Source of the DNA: Pseudomonadota bacterium
GTDB lineage: Bacteria > Pseudomonadota > Gammaproteobacteria > Xanthomonadales > Ahniellaceae
NCBI GenBank assembly: GCA_022843465.1
Contig: JALHNO010000006.1
Coordinates: forward strand, 1-64,000
Length of the DNA stretch: 64,000 nucleotides
Reading direction: 5' to 3'
In this document: positions 21,167 through 31,224 of the stretch, piece by piece
Layout of the letters: the number at the start of each line of letters is the position of its first letter
How positions within the stretch are numbered: the stretch's first letter is position 1
Notes under the pieces: model-generated
Seen by the model: the letters and a program-made list of their open reading frames with translations, nothing else
Database searches by the model: none
Told to the model about the DNA's origin: nothing
Program-made: the position numbers and the translations under genes

Positions 21167-22438
21167 TCAGTCCAGCAGCTGATCGCGGTTTGCTTCAGCC
21201 TGTCTGGCCAGAGAATTGCCGGTGGCGGCCCAGACCAGGGCCACGGCCGCGCCGAGTATGGCGACCACCGCCGGATGCTGACCCATCAGATCCACGCCTG
21301 CCTTGATCCAGGAGCTGACCGCATCCGAGCCACGATAGACCGTGGTATCGATGAAGTTCTTGGCCTTGTACTTGGCTTCCGGCGAGATTCGGGTAAACAG
21401 CATCTCGCGGCCGGGTCGTACCAGCGCATATTCACCGGCGCGACGGACGACCATGACCACGACAAAGACCGCAAACACCGGTGCCATTGCCAGCCAGATG
21501 AAACCGGCCGCGACCACCAGGGGCAGGACGACCAGCAGCACGCGCAGGCCAAGTCGCTCGACCAGGCGACCGGTCAGGAAGATCTGGGCGAGGATCGCCA
21601 GGGTTTGCACCACGATATCGATGCTGGCGAATACCTGGGTCTGGCGGATGCGATCGCTGAAGCTCAGATCGATCAGACGGGCCTGCTCGAGATAGAGAAA
21701 GGTCGTGACGCTGGCGAGCAACACGACAAAGGCCGCAATGCCGAGCAGGTAGGGTGAGCGCATGACGGCGGCGGCGCCTGCCCAGGGACTGCCTCCGAGG
21801 GCGCGAATGCGTTCATCGCTGACGGCGGTTGCTTGTGGCTGGCTGTCGCGCCAGGCCTGAACCCGCTCGCCCGACAGGATCGCCAGCAGCAGCAAGGCAG
21901 CCGAGATCAGGATCAGTCCCGAGTGACCGATGCTGGCGACCAGCAGGGCGCCGATCAGGGGGCCGACCAGTCCGCCCAGACTGGCTCCGCTCGCCATCAG
22001 GCCGAACATGCGTTTGGCATCGTTCATCACGAACAGATCGGCAAGCAGGCTCCAGGCAACCGAGATGCTGATGAAGTTGAACACCGACAGCCAGACATAG
22101 AAGGTGCGCGCCAGTCCGACGTGTTCGGCAGCGAACCGGAAACCGGCGGCGAACAACAGCAGATTGATGCTGAAGAAAATGTAGGTCCAGCGCTGGATCG
22201 AACGCCGTGGCACCTTGCTCGCCAGCCAGCCGAACAGGGGCAGGCAGGCGAGGGTGGCAACGAAGGTGGCGGTGAACAGCCACGGAATATTGTCGACGCC
22301 ACCGACCAGTCCCATCGTCTCGCGTACTGGCCGCAGCATGAAGTAGCTGGCAAACAGCAGAAAGAACATCTGGATCGCCGGAACAACGCCCGCGGCCTCG
22401 CTCTTGCTGATGCGCAGCACCTGCTGGGTCACGCTCAT
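21167..22438 (-). CDS. MFS-type transporter, TLC/nucleotide-exchanger-like
   Basis: A 423-residue membrane protein with about twelve hydrophobic segments. The first helix region (MFFLLFASYFMLRPVRE) and the following GLVGGVDNIPWLF segment are typical of bacterial relatives of ATP/ADP translocases, and the basic loop KVPRRSIQRW resembles the MFS loop 2-3. The substrate is unknown. The start MSVTQQ is chosen because the longer frame would overlap the upstream aldo/keto reductase gene. It is 28 bases behind that gene and probably co-transcribed. Confidence 0.72.
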   Translation of the reverse strand: MSVTQQVLRISKSEAAGVVPAIQMFFLLFASYFMLRPVRETMGLVGGVDNIPWLFTATFVATLACLPLFGWLASKVPRRSIQRWTYIFFSINLLLFAAGFRFAAEHVGLARTFYVWLSVFNFISISVAWSLLADLFVMNDAKRMFGLMASGASLGGLVGPLIGALLVASIGHSGLILISAALLLLAILSGERVQAWRDSQPQATAVSDERIRALGGSPWAGAAAVMRSPYLLGIAAFVVLLASVTTFLYLEQARLIDLSFSDRIRQTQVFASIDIVVQTLAILAQIFLTGRLVERLGLRVLLVVLPLVVAAGFIWLAMAPVFAVFVVVMVVRRAGEYALVRPGREMLFTRISPEAKYKAKNFIDTTVYRGSDAVSSWIKAGVDLMGQHPAVVAILGAAVALVWAATGNSLARQAEANRDQLLD

Positions 22439-22466
22439 GGAGTGGCCGCCGGCAAGCCCATCGCAG

Positions 22467-23372
22467 TCAGCCAAACATCGCAATCAATTCGGCGCACTGT
22501 GCCTTGTCCAGATCGGGGCCGTAGCCAGCGCGCAGATTGTCGCTCTGCCGGTCAGGCCTGGACGTCGCTGGAATCACCACCGTGACGGCGGGATGACTGA
22601 TCGCAAAGCGCAGGAACATCTGCGCCCAGGAGCCGACGCCGACACTTTCTGCCCAGGCCGGCAAGGCACGGCCCTGCACCCTGGTGAACAGATGGCCATC
22701 CTCGAAGGCGCGATTGACGATCACGGCGACGCCACGATCCGCGGCCAGCGGCAGCAGTCTCTTCGCCGCAGCGGGGGAGGCGACCGAGTAATTGATCTGC
22801 ATGAAGTCGAGTTTCTCGCTGGCGATCACCTCGGCCATGTCCGCGTGTGCGGAATCGACATAATGGGTAACGCCAATGTAGTCGATCCTGCCTTCGCTCT
22901 TCAGTTCGCGCGCGACTGCCAGTTGCGTGCGCCAGTCGCGCAGATTGTGGACTTGGAGCAGGTCCATCCGATCGGTACGCAGACGACGCAGCGATTCACT
23001 GAATTGCGCCAGACCGGCTTCGCGGCCGACACTCGAGAGCTTGCTGGCCAGGAAACAATGGGGGCGCTGTCCCGACTCCGCGAGCAGGCTGCCAAGTACC
23101 AGTTCGGCGCGGCCGTAAGAGGGGGCGGTATCGATCAGTCGGGCGCCACTGGCAAAAAAGCGCTTGAGCACCTCGCGCAGCGGGTCGGTCTCGGCTGCCG
23201 AATCGCCCACCTCGAAGTTGCCGGAGGTGCCGAGGCCGATGACCGGCAGGGTGGCTCCGGTCGCTGGAATCACACGCTGGCGTATGCCGGAACCTGCCCA
23301 GGCCACCGCCGGCAATAGTCCGCTGGCAGCAAGTAGCGAGGAGTGCTTGAGCAGTTGGCGACGGCTGAACAT
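22467..23372 (-). CDS. Exported aldo/keto reductase
   Basis: A 301-residue AKR-fold oxidoreductase. The N-terminus SRRQLLK plus a hydrophobic stretch ending in AWA (residue 26) is a Tat signal, as expected for a cofactor-loaded periplasmic enzyme. The catalytic tetrad is present: Asp in LIDTAPSYG, Tyr in the same motif, Lys in FLASKL and His in LLQVHNL. The C-terminal RPDRQSDNL binds the nicotinamide cofactor in relatives. The substrate is unknown. It is first in a probable operon with the MFS-type transporter. Confidence 0.85.
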   Translation of the reverse strand: MFSRRQLLKHSSLLAASGLLPAVAWAGSGIRQRVIPATGATLPVIGLGTSGNFEVGDSAAETDPLREVLKRFFASGARLIDTAPSYGRAELVLGSLLAESGQRPHCFLASKLSSVGREAGLAQFSESLRRLRTDRMDLLQVHNLRDWRTQLAVARELKSEGRIDYIGVTHYVDSAHADMAEVIASEKLDFMQINYSVASPAAAKRLLPLAADRGVAVIVNRAFEDGHLFTRVQGRALPAWAESVGVGSWAQMFLRFAISHPAVTVVIPATSRPDRQSDNLRAGYGPDLDKAQCAELIAMFG

Positions 23373-23536
23373 GCCGGACTCCTGATGAATTCACGTGGTC
23401 GACGTGGTTTGTCAGCAGTCTAACCGCGTTGACAGTCCCTGCAGCAGGCGCAAAAGTAACGTTGGTGGGCGCGGAAGTGACAACTCTCCGATGCTGCCGC
23501 TAGTCTCGGCTGCTCTACCTCTGCAAGCCTACTGTC

Positions 23537-24697
23537 ATGAATCTGCCGGGCTGGAAACGCGCTGTCATCAAGGTCGGCAGCAACCTGATTGCCCCCGAGG
23601 GTCGCGGCCTGTCGACAAGGTATCTGCTCGGCATCGCGCGCCTGATTGCCGAGTTCCGCAGTGAGGGGCGCGAACTGGTGCTGGTCTCATCCGGGGCAGT
23701 CGCTGCCGGCCGCGCCGTGCTCGGGCTCGAACCCACGGGTCGTCGCAGTGTCGGCGCGAAGCAGGCACTGGCGGCCGTCGGCCAGGTACGCATGATGGAG
23801 GCCTGGTCGCGCCTGTTCGATCGCCCCTGTGCCCAGGTCATGCTCACTGCCGATGACATCAGCAATCGCCGCCGGTTCGTCAATGCCAAGAACACGCTGC
23901 GCGAGTTGCTGGCGCTTGATACGCTGCCGATCGTCAACGAAAACGACTCGGTGGCGACCGAGGAGCTGAAGCTCGGCGACAACGACAATCTGGCGGCGCA
24001 TGTCGCGGTGCTGATCGAAGCCGATCTGCTGATCATCCTGTCCGATGTCGATGGTCTGTTCGATGCCGACCCGCGCAGTGCAGCTTCGGCGCAACTGATT
24101 GCTGAAGTCGTCCAGATCGATGCCGGCATCATGGCGCTGGCCGGCGGCAGCGGTTCCAGCGTCGGGACCGGCGGCATGCGCACCAAATTGCAGGCTGCCG
24201 ACAAGGCGGCGCGACGCGGCATCGCCACCCTGATCCTCAATGGTCGCAGTACCGATGCGCTGGATGCGCTGCGCCGGGGCCGCAATCCTGGCACGCTGTT
24301 CCGTGCCCACGGCAGCAAGCTGAGTGCGCGCGCGCACTGGATGAAGCACGGTCTGGAATCGCAGGGCGTAGTGGTGATCGACGCGGGTGCCGAGCGTGCG
24401 CTCCGTGATCGCGGCGCTTCCTTGCTGCCTCCAGGAGTGCTCGCAGTGCGTGGCAATTTCCGCGCCGGCGATGCCATCGATATCGTCTGCGGCGAAGCGG
24501 ACAGCGAGCGCCGCATCGCCAAGGGCGTGAGTCAGTATGACGCCGTCGAGCTTGGCCGCATCAAGGGCCATGGCAAGGCCGATCTCGAGCGCCTGCTCGG
24601 CTATGTCGGCAGCGAGGTGGTGGTTCATCGAGACGATATGGTGGTGTTTCGCGACGATGCGCGCGCGGCGCCGGCTTCGCAGGGTGTCGCGCCATGA
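23537..24697 (+). CDS. proB: Glutamate 5-kinase ProB
   Basis: A 386-residue enzyme that phosphorylates glutamate in the first step of proline synthesis. The amino-acid kinase domain spans about 1-260 (VIKVGSNLI, VSSGAVAAGR, NENDSVA, GTGGMRTKLQAA) and a PUA domain follows (about 275-375). Full length for the family. The stop overlaps the proA start by four bases (ATGA), so the two are translationally coupled. Confidence 0.96.
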   Translation: MNLPGWKRAVIKVGSNLIAPEGRGLSTRYLLGIARLIAEFRSEGRELVLVSSGAVAAGRAVLGLEPTGRRSVGAKQALAAVGQVRMMEAWSRLFDRPCAQVMLTADDISNRRRFVNAKNTLRELLALDTLPIVNENDSVATEELKLGDNDNLAAHVAVLIEADLLIILSDVDGLFDADPRSAASAQLIAEVVQIDAGIMALAGGSGSSVGTGGMRTKLQAADKAARRGIATLILNGRSTDALDALRRGRNPGTLFRAHGSKLSARAHWMKHGLESQGVVVIDAGAERALRDRGASLLPPGVLAVRGNFRAGDAIDIVCGEADSERRIAKGVSQYDAVELGRIKGHGKADLERLLGYVGSEVVVHRDDMVVFRDDARAAPASQGVAP

Positions 24698-25956
24698 ATC
24701 CGCAGGTGCTGGCCGTTGCCCGCGCCGCGCGCGCCGCGTCGCGACAGCTGGCGGCGATCGAACCGCTGCGGCGCGATCAGGCGCTGCAGGCGATGGCCGC
24801 GGCCATCGAGGGCGCTCATCAGCCCATCCTGGAAGCCAACGCGCTCGATATCGCTGCTGCGGTCAGCGCGGGTCGCAGTGCCGCTCTGGTCGACCGGCTG
24901 CGGCTGGACGCCAATCGTCTGCGCTCGCTCGCTGCCAGCGTGCGCGAGATCGCTGAACTTCCCGATCCGCTGGGTGCGGCAGAATGGCAGCCAGCGCGTG
25001 CCGATGGCCTGCAGATCGGCCGGATTCGGGCACCGCTGGGGGTGATCGCGATGATCTACGAGGCGCGCCCCAATGTGACCATCGATGCCGCCGCGCTCTG
25101 CCTCAAAAGCGGCAATGCGGCGATCCTGCGTGGGGGCAGCGAGGCAGTGCACAGCAACCGTGCCCTGATTGCGGTGGTCGGCCAGGCGCTGGCGGCAGTC
25201 GGCCTGCCCGCGGCAGCGGTCTCGGCACTGCCGAGCACCGATCGCAGCGAATTGCTGGACCTGCTCAAGCTCGACAGCGACGTCGATCTGGTGATCCCGC
25301 GCGGGGGCGAGGGGCTGATCCGCTTCGTCGCCGAGCACAGCCGCATTCCGGTGATCCGTCACTACAAGGGAGTCTGCCATCTCTACGTGGCGGCAAGCGC
25401 CGAGCACGACACTGCGGTCAGGCTGCTGATCGATGGCAAGACCAGCCGGCCGGGTGTCTGCAATGCCCTCGAAACCCTGCTGGTCGATGCCGCCGTGGCG
25501 GCCGATTTCCTGCCCCTGGCGGCAGCCGCGATGCGGGCGCGTGGTGTCGAACTGCGCGCCTGTGCGCAGAGCATCGGCTGGCTCCCGGGGGCGCTGCCGG
25601 CGACGCCGGAGGACTGGGATGCCGAGTACCTCGATCTCGTGCTGGCGGTGCGAATCGTCGACGGTCTTGATGCAGCGCTCGCGCATATTGCAGCACATGG
25701 CAGTCTGCATACCGAGGTGATTGCCACCCGGGAAGAGGCGCAGGCGACGCGCTTCATGCGTGAGGTCGATGCCTCCGCCGTGATGTGGAACGCGTCTTCG
25801 CGCTTCAACGATGGCGGCGCTCTCGGGCTCGGTGCCGAGATCGGCATCTCGACCACGAAGATCCACGCCTACGGTCCGATGGGACTGGAGTCACTGACCA
25901 CGCGCAAGTGGCTGGTGCGCGGGCAGGGCAATCTGCGCCATCCGATCCCGGGTTGA
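24694..25956 (+). CDS. proA: Gamma-glutamyl phosphate reductase ProA
   Basis: A 420-residue NADPH-dependent reductase, second step of proline synthesis. Family motifs are seen in order: IYEARPNVTID, LKSGNAAILRGG, IPRGG, HYKGVCHLYV and the catalytic Cys in SRPGVCNALETLLV. The C-terminal GLGAEIGISTTKIHAYGPMG is intact. It overlaps proB by four bases and is followed three bases later by the sensor diguanylate cyclase gene. Confidence 0.97.
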   Translation: MNPQVLAVARAARAASRQLAAIEPLRRDQALQAMAAAIEGAHQPILEANALDIAAAVSAGRSAALVDRLRLDANRLRSLAASVREIAELPDPLGAAEWQPARADGLQIGRIRAPLGVIAMIYEARPNVTIDAAALCLKSGNAAILRGGSEAVHSNRALIAVVGQALAAVGLPAAAVSALPSTDRSELLDLLKLDSDVDLVIPRGGEGLIRFVAEHSRIPVIRHYKGVCHLYVAASAEHDTAVRLLIDGKTSRPGVCNALETLLVDAAVAADFLPLAAAAMRARGVELRACAQSIGWLPGALPATPEDWDAEYLDLVLAVRIVDGLDAALAHIAAHGSLHTEVIATREEAQATRFMREVDASAVMWNASSRFNDGGALGLGAEIGISTTKIHAYGPMGLESLTTRKWLVRGQGNLRHPIPG

Positions 25957-25959
25957 GTA

Positions 25960-28881
25960 GTGTGGCGCGGTCGCCGGTGCGATTGCCAAAGGCGAAGATT
26001 CATTGGACCATCCGGCTCATCGGGTTGGCAGGGGTCGCGATTGCGCAAAGGCATCCAGCACTGGCTTGGCGTCCTGCTGTTGGCGGCGGGTTGCCCGCTG
26101 GCGGCCCTTGATCCCAGTCTTGCCGTCACCCAGTACCAGATCAGCCAATGGGGTACTGCCGATGGGCTGCCGCATGGCAGTGTCAGTGCACTGTTCGAAG
26201 ACCGCGATGGCTTTCTGTGGGTCGGCACCTATCGCGGGGCGGCGCGTTTTGATGGTCAGCGCTTCCTGCCGCTGTCGGCCCTTGTGGCGGAGACGCTCGA
26301 CCCGGACCTGATCGAGACCATCGGCCAGACTGCCGACGGCGTACTCTGGTTTGGCGGCACCCATCGGCCCTTGTTGCTGCTGGCGCCTGATGGTCGCGTG
26401 CGTCGCTATGGCCCCGAAGAAGGCGTGCCGATCGGCCAGATCACCTGCATCTATACCGATCCGAGCGGCGTACGCTGGCTGGGTACCCAGAGGGCCTTGA
26501 TGCGGGTCAGCGGCGAATGGGACCAGCTGAGCTTCGAACCAGCGCTGGAACAGACGGTCTGGAGCATGATGTTCTGGCGCAATCACCTGTATGCCGCGAG
26601 CGAGCGCGGGGTCTGGCGCCTTGAAGACGGTGTCTGGGTCGCGGCCTTCCCGGATACTGCCATTGCCAATGTGCACGTCTGGTCCCTCGAACCCGATGGC
26701 GAGCGATTGTGGATCGGATATCGCGGCGGCCTGGCGCGCTATGACGGGGCTTCGTTGCGGCTCTGGGGACGCGAGGAGGGTTTGCCGCATACGGTGGTGC
26801 GGGATCTCGCGGCGGATCGTGATGGCAACCTCTGGATTGGTACGTCAGGGGCGGGAATCGCACGTCTGCGTGCGGAGGACTTCGAGTCCCTGGACAGCCG
26901 TGCCGGGCTTGCCGGCAATGTCACCTGGGAAATGGTCTTGGGTCGCGAGGGCAGCCTCTGGGCGGCTTCGGCCAATGGGCTCAGCCGGCTGAAGAACGCC
27001 AGCGTGCGCAATTTTGGCCTCGCCGAGGGACTGCGCTCGAGCATGGTGTGGAGTGTTCTTGCCGACCAACAGGGTGGAATGTTCATCGGCTTCAATGGCG
27101 ATGGCGTTGGGCATCTCGACAACAAAGGACGGGTAAGCCACCTTGGGGTCCCGCAGGGGCCCGCTGGTGCGGGCATCGCCCTGTCGCTGGCCCTGGATGG
27201 CGGAGATCTTCTGGCATCGACATTTTCCGGAATCTACCGCTACCGTTCCGGCGCCTTCAGTCGCATCGAGGCGATACCTGCCGAGCGCATATTCGCCCTG
27301 CGAGTGAACGCGCCGGGTGAGCTGTTGTTCGGCATGCACGGCGGTCTCTGGCAGTGGCGCGGACAGAAGCTGGAACAGCTGGCTACACCGTTCAAGGATC
27401 CGGTACTGCGGATCGTGCCCGAGAAAGACGGTAGCCTGCTGCTGGCGGTTGGCCGTGCCGGCGTCTGGCGCCTGCGCGGCAGCAGTCTCGAGCAAATCGC
27501 CAGTACCGACAACATGACCGTGCGCGACGTCTTTCGCGCCAGCGACGGTCGCCTTTATGTGGCGGCGCTTGGCCTGTTCGTTCTGGAAAATGGCGCACTG
27601 CAGCCGATTGATCCGGTGAACCGGCGCATGATCGGGCAACTGCATGCGATTGCCGAAAGCCCGGATCGCCACCTCTGGGTCAATTCCAACCTGGGTGTGC
27701 TGCGCGTCGGACTCGATCCGCTGGCGGGCTGGCTGCAGAATTCAGCGCAACCATTGTCGTTTCAGGTGATCGACGAGGCGCAGGGCATGCGCAGCAGCGA
27801 GGGCAATGGCGGTGCCCAGAACTCGATCAGCATGGCCGACAACGGCATGCTCTGGCTGGCGACGACCGCCGGTGTGGTGGCGATCGACACCCGGGTTCCA
27901 CAGCGGGCGCCATTGCCCTCGCTGCAGGTTCGCTTTGAACGCGTGCTGGAGGATGGCCTGCCGCATTTTGTCGAGCCCGGCATGCGGGTTGCGGCCGACG
28001 TGCGACGACTGCAGTTCGAGTACACCGTTGCGGCACCCGGCTCGGCCGATGCCCTGGAATTCCAGTATCGGCTGTATCCGCTCGACCGCGAGTGGGTCAG
28101 CGCCGGCGCCTTGCGCAGCATTGCTCTTGATCGTCAGGCACCGGGTGACTACCGGCTCGAAGTCAGGGCCGGCCGTGGTGCCGAGATCGGTGAGCCAAGC
28201 CTCATTGCGTTCACCGTGGAAGCTTTCTGGTGGCAGCGTCGCTGGGTGCAACTCGCTGTCGCTGCGTTGATCGGCGCACTGGCTGCGCTGGGCTTCTGGG
28301 CACGCCTGCTGGCGCTGGCACGCCAGCGCGATCTGCTTGAATCCGAAGTCGCCGCGCGTACCGCCGAACTGGCGCAGGCCAATGCCCAACTGGCCGAAGC
28401 TGCCCGCCGCGACTTTCTGACCCGGCTGGGAAACCGACGACGTTTTACCGAACGCATCAACACGCTATGGGAACTCGAACCGCAGATTGCGATGGCACTG
28501 ATCGATCTCGATCACTTCAAGGCCTACAACGATCGTCTTGGTCACTTGCAGGGCGACGATTGCCTGCAGCGGATCGGCCAGCTGCTGCTGGGCTCGGAGG
28601 GTGCCGGCGTCGAGGCCTTCCGCGTCGGTGGCGAGGAGTTTGCGGTGATCGCCTGGGGTGAGCAGGCAGCCAGGCTGCCGATGATCCTGCGCGATCTGCG
28701 CGAACGGCTGGCGGATGCGGCGATTCCACACCCGGACAATCTTGCCTCGGTCTGGGTGACCCTCAGCATCGGTCACGCGATACGCGAAAGCGACGATGCC
28801 CGGCCCGAGCAACTCTATGCACGCGCCGATGCACGCATGTACCGGGCCAAGCGTGATGGTCGCAACCGCATCGAAGGCTGA
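25960..28881 (+). CDS. Beta-propeller / Y_Y_Y sensor diguanylate cyclase
   Basis: A large single-pass sensor of up to 973 residues. After a signal-like segment come many propeller repeats of the two-component-regulator type (for example DRDGFLWVGT and DRDGNLWIGT), about residues 50-630; then a Y_Y_Y domain (about 660-750), one membrane helix (about 765-790), a short coiled coil and a GGEEF domain (about 815-970) with an intact GGEEF active site. No RxxD inhibitory site precedes the motif. It should make cyclic di-GMP in response to a periplasmic ligand. The given start is a GTG; a TTG at 26041 with AGGGG upstream would place a signal peptide exactly at the N-terminus and may be the true start. 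Confidence 0.88.
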   Translation: MWRGRRCDCQRRRFIGPSGSSGWQGSRLRKGIQHWLGVLLLAAGCPLAALDPSLAVTQYQISQWGTADGLPHGSVSALFEDRDGFLWVGTYRGAARFDGQRFLPLSALVAETLDPDLIETIGQTADGVLWFGGTHRPLLLLAPDGRVRRYGPEEGVPIGQITCIYTDPSGVRWLGTQRALMRVSGEWDQLSFEPALEQTVWSMMFWRNHLYAASERGVWRLEDGVWVAAFPDTAIANVHVWSLEPDGERLWIGYRGGLARYDGASLRLWGREEGLPHTVVRDLAADRDGNLWIGTSGAGIARLRAEDFESLDSRAGLAGNVTWEMVLGREGSLWAASANGLSRLKNASVRNFGLAEGLRSSMVWSVLADQQGGMFIGFNGDGVGHLDNKGRVSHLGVPQGPAGAGIALSLALDGGDLLASTFSGIYRYRSGAFSRIEAIPAERIFALRVNAPGELLFGMHGGLWQWRGQKLEQLATPFKDPVLRIVPEKDGSLLLAVGRAGVWRLRGSSLEQIASTDNMTVRDVFRASDGRLYVAALGLFVLENGALQPIDPVNRRMIGQLHAIAESPDRHLWVNSNLGVLRVGLDPLAGWLQNSAQPLSFQVIDEAQGMRSSEGNGGAQNSISMADNGMLWLATTAGVVAIDTRVPQRAPLPSLQVRFERVLEDGLPHFVEPGMRVAADVRRLQFEYTVAAPGSADALEFQYRLYPLDREWVSAGALRSIALDRQAPGDYRLEVRAGRGAEIGEPSLIAFTVEAFWWQRRWVQLAVAALIGALAALGFWARLLALARQRDLLESEVAARTAELAQANAQLAEAARRDFLTRLGNRRRFTERINTLWELEPQIAMALIDLDHFKAYNDRLGHLQGDDCLQRIGQLLLGSEGAGVEAFRVGGEEFAVIAWGEQAARLPMILRDLRERLADAAIPHPDNLASVWVTLSIGHAIRESDDARPEQLYARADARMYRAKRDGRNRIEG

Positions 28882-28890
28882 ACTGCTGGC

Positions 28891-31095
28891 TCAGCGCTGC
28901 CCGCCGAGCAGGGAGCCGAATGTCAGGAACACCGAGCTCTCGCCGGTGTCGGCCAGGCCATAGCCGAGGAACATCGGCCCGAATGGCGTTTCCAGTCCAA
29001 GAAACAGACTGCCCGCCGTGATCAATGACTCGACACTGATGTCGCGGCGCTCGGTCCATACATTGCCGAGTTCCAGCGAACCACCGGCATAGGCTGGCAC
29101 TGAAAACAGGCGTGAGGCATCACCAAAGCGGCGGTAGTACACCGCGCGGCCGAGCAGGCCATGCTCAGCAATCAATTCGCTCTCGGTGTAGCCGGAAAGT
29201 CGACCGAAGCCGCCCAGCGTTTCGACGCTCTGCAACAGATCGGCCTGGCCCCAGCTGGTGAACCCGCGCAGGCCGAGCAGCAGATGATGGCGATTCCAGG
29301 CGAATGCCTGATCCGTGCGCAACCTCAGCGCCTCGCCATTGCCCTCATTGCCAAGCGCATTGCGATCACCGCGCAAGACGACGTCGGTGCGATTGCCGCT
29401 GGTCGGAAAGGCACTGTTGTCGAGGGTGTCATGACTGAAGCCGAGACTGATGGCGCCGAAGTCCGAGGACTGGTCGGCAATATCGGCCCCGACCTGGACA
29501 CTGGCCTTGCTTTCGCCTCCGATCAGTCCGGCTTCGATGCGCCAGTCGTTGGAAATGTTGTAACCCAGCATGACGCCGCCGATGAGTTTGCGGATCCGGT
29601 ATTCAGCCACGGCCTGGCCGTCGATGCTCAGCGGCTGGTTCTCGGCGCGGTAGTCCAGAAACGGCAACAGGAATGCGCGGCCGCTGTTGGATACCGGCAG
29701 GTAGTGCTCCGCGCGGAATCCGGCAAGTTGGCCAAGATCGATCCGTACCCGGCTCTCGCCATCGATCAAGTCGTAACCGGTGAAGCTGGCCTCGGCCGCC
29801 AGCTGATAGCTGCTGCGTCCTTCGAAGTCATCGCTAAGCTGCAGGCCGAAGGTCAGGAAGTTGGGTCCCCAGCCCTTGTCCACCGGGGTCACCTCGATAC
29901 CGACTTCACCGTCACGCTGATGCGGCTTCCACAGGATCCGCTCGTACTGACCCTGGCCGTAGGCGGTTGCAATGCCAGATTCGATCGCAGCCGGGTCGAG
30001 TGGCTTGCCGATCAGTTCGCTCAGTGCATCGGCCACCGCGCGTGGCGAGCGCGAGCGCGTATTGCTGACATCCACGAAGGCCAGGCGCTCAAGCACGTAG
30101 CGCGCGCGCTGCCGCTCGCCGCGCCAGCGCGCGTATTGCTCGGGGCTTACCGCGAACGCGCGCAGTTCACCGATCTGCGCCATCGCGGCCTGCTCGCCAA
30201 TGGCAATCGCCTCGGCGCTGCGATCGAAGCTGGCCGAGCCAAAGTCACCGAGATCGGGTGTGATCAGCACATCCTCGGGATTCATGTCGCGCAGGATGCT
30301 GTCGGTGCGATCCTTCATCAGCAGGGTGAGCATCTGGTTGGAGATCGACAGCGGTGAGGTCAGCGATTCTTCCGATGTCAGCGGCTCGCTGACGTTGACC
30401 GCGATCAGTCGACGCGCGCCCAGGCGTTGCACGACGTCGACCGGTACATTGTTGACGATGCCGCCGTCGACCATCATCCGGCCATTGACGCGGATCGGCG
30501 CAAACGCTGCCGGCACCGACATGCTGGCGCGAATCGCGAGCGCCAGATCGCCGTCCTCGAAGACCACCATCGCGCCATTGCCGATATCGGTGCCGATGCA
30601 TCGAAACGGAATCGGCAGCTGATCGAAATGCTCGATGTCCCATACCGGCAGGGTCAGTCGGCGCAGCAGCAGCAGCAATTTCTGTCCCTGCAGCACGCCG
30701 CGCGGAAAGATCAGCTTGCCTTTGCGGATGCCGAACTTGAAGTTCAGCAGGTAACGCAGGTCGGCGTCCTTGCGCCGCATCGGCAGCATGTCGCGCGGAG
30801 GATCGTCGCTCAGCATGTCGCGCCAGTTGACCGCGGTGATCACCGCTTCGATTTCATCGGCGCTGTAGCCGGAGGCATACAGTGCGCCGACGATCGAGCC
30901 CATGCTGGTGCCGGCAATGTGGCTCACCGGGATGTGTTCCCGCTCAAGCACCTTCAGTACGCCGATATGGGCAGCACCACGGGCGCCGCCGCCGCCAAGT
31001 ACCAGGCCGACCCCTTCAGGGTGCGTGGCGGTCTGTGCGTTGAGTCCACCTGCCAGCAGGCAGGACAGCAGCATGATCAGTGCAAATCTGGACAT
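28891..31095 (-). CDS. PlpD-like patatin phospholipase autotransporter (type Vd)
   Basis: A 734-residue outer-membrane protein. A signal peptide (to about Ala20) is followed by a patatin lipase domain with the oxyanion motif GGGGARG (34-40), nucleophile Ser64 in GTSMG and catalytic Asp210 in DGG. Then comes a POTRA-like domain (about 315-400) and a C-terminal Omp85/BamA-type barrel (about 420-734), starting at GWGPNFLTFG and ending in VFLTFGSLLGGQR. This is the architecture of Pseudomonas PlpD, which passes its own lipase to the surface. The start is the ATG that gives the signal peptide. The gene is convergent with the sensor cyclase and divergent from the NTF2-like gene. Confidence 0.92.
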   Translation of the reverse strand: MSRFALIMLLSCLLAGGLNAQTATHPEGVGLVLGGGGARGAAHIGVLKVLEREHIPVSHIAGTSMGSIVGALYASGYSADEIEAVITAVNWRDMLSDDPPRDMLPMRRKDADLRYLLNFKFGIRKGKLIFPRGVLQGQKLLLLLRRLTLPVWDIEHFDQLPIPFRCIGTDIGNGAMVVFEDGDLALAIRASMSVPAAFAPIRVNGRMMVDGGIVNNVPVDVVQRLGARRLIAVNVSEPLTSEESLTSPLSISNQMLTLLMKDRTDSILRDMNPEDVLITPDLGDFGSASFDRSAEAIAIGEQAAMAQIGELRAFAVSPEQYARWRGERQRARYVLERLAFVDVSNTRSRSPRAVADALSELIGKPLDPAAIESGIATAYGQGQYERILWKPHQRDGEVGIEVTPVDKGWGPNFLTFGLQLSDDFEGRSSYQLAAEASFTGYDLIDGESRVRIDLGQLAGFRAEHYLPVSNSGRAFLLPFLDYRAENQPLSIDGQAVAEYRIRKLIGGVMLGYNISNDWRIEAGLIGGESKASVQVGADIADQSSDFGAISLGFSHDTLDNSAFPTSGNRTDVVLRGDRNALGNEGNGEALRLRTDQAFAWNRHHLLLGLRGFTSWGQADLLQSVETLGGFGRLSGYTESELIAEHGLLGRAVYYRRFGDASRLFSVPAYAGGSLELGNVWTERRDISVESLITAGSLFLGLETPFGPMFLGYGLADTGESSVFLTFGSLLGGQR

Positions 31096-31224
31096 GGGGT
31101 ATCCGTGCAACGAGCGAATGAATTTGAAGCCGACGCGGTGCGGCGGTGGCGGCGCTGCGCAGTGTAATGGCGACAATGACTTCCCACATGCGCCAATGCA
31201 GGCGCTATGGCGCATGCTTGGCGC

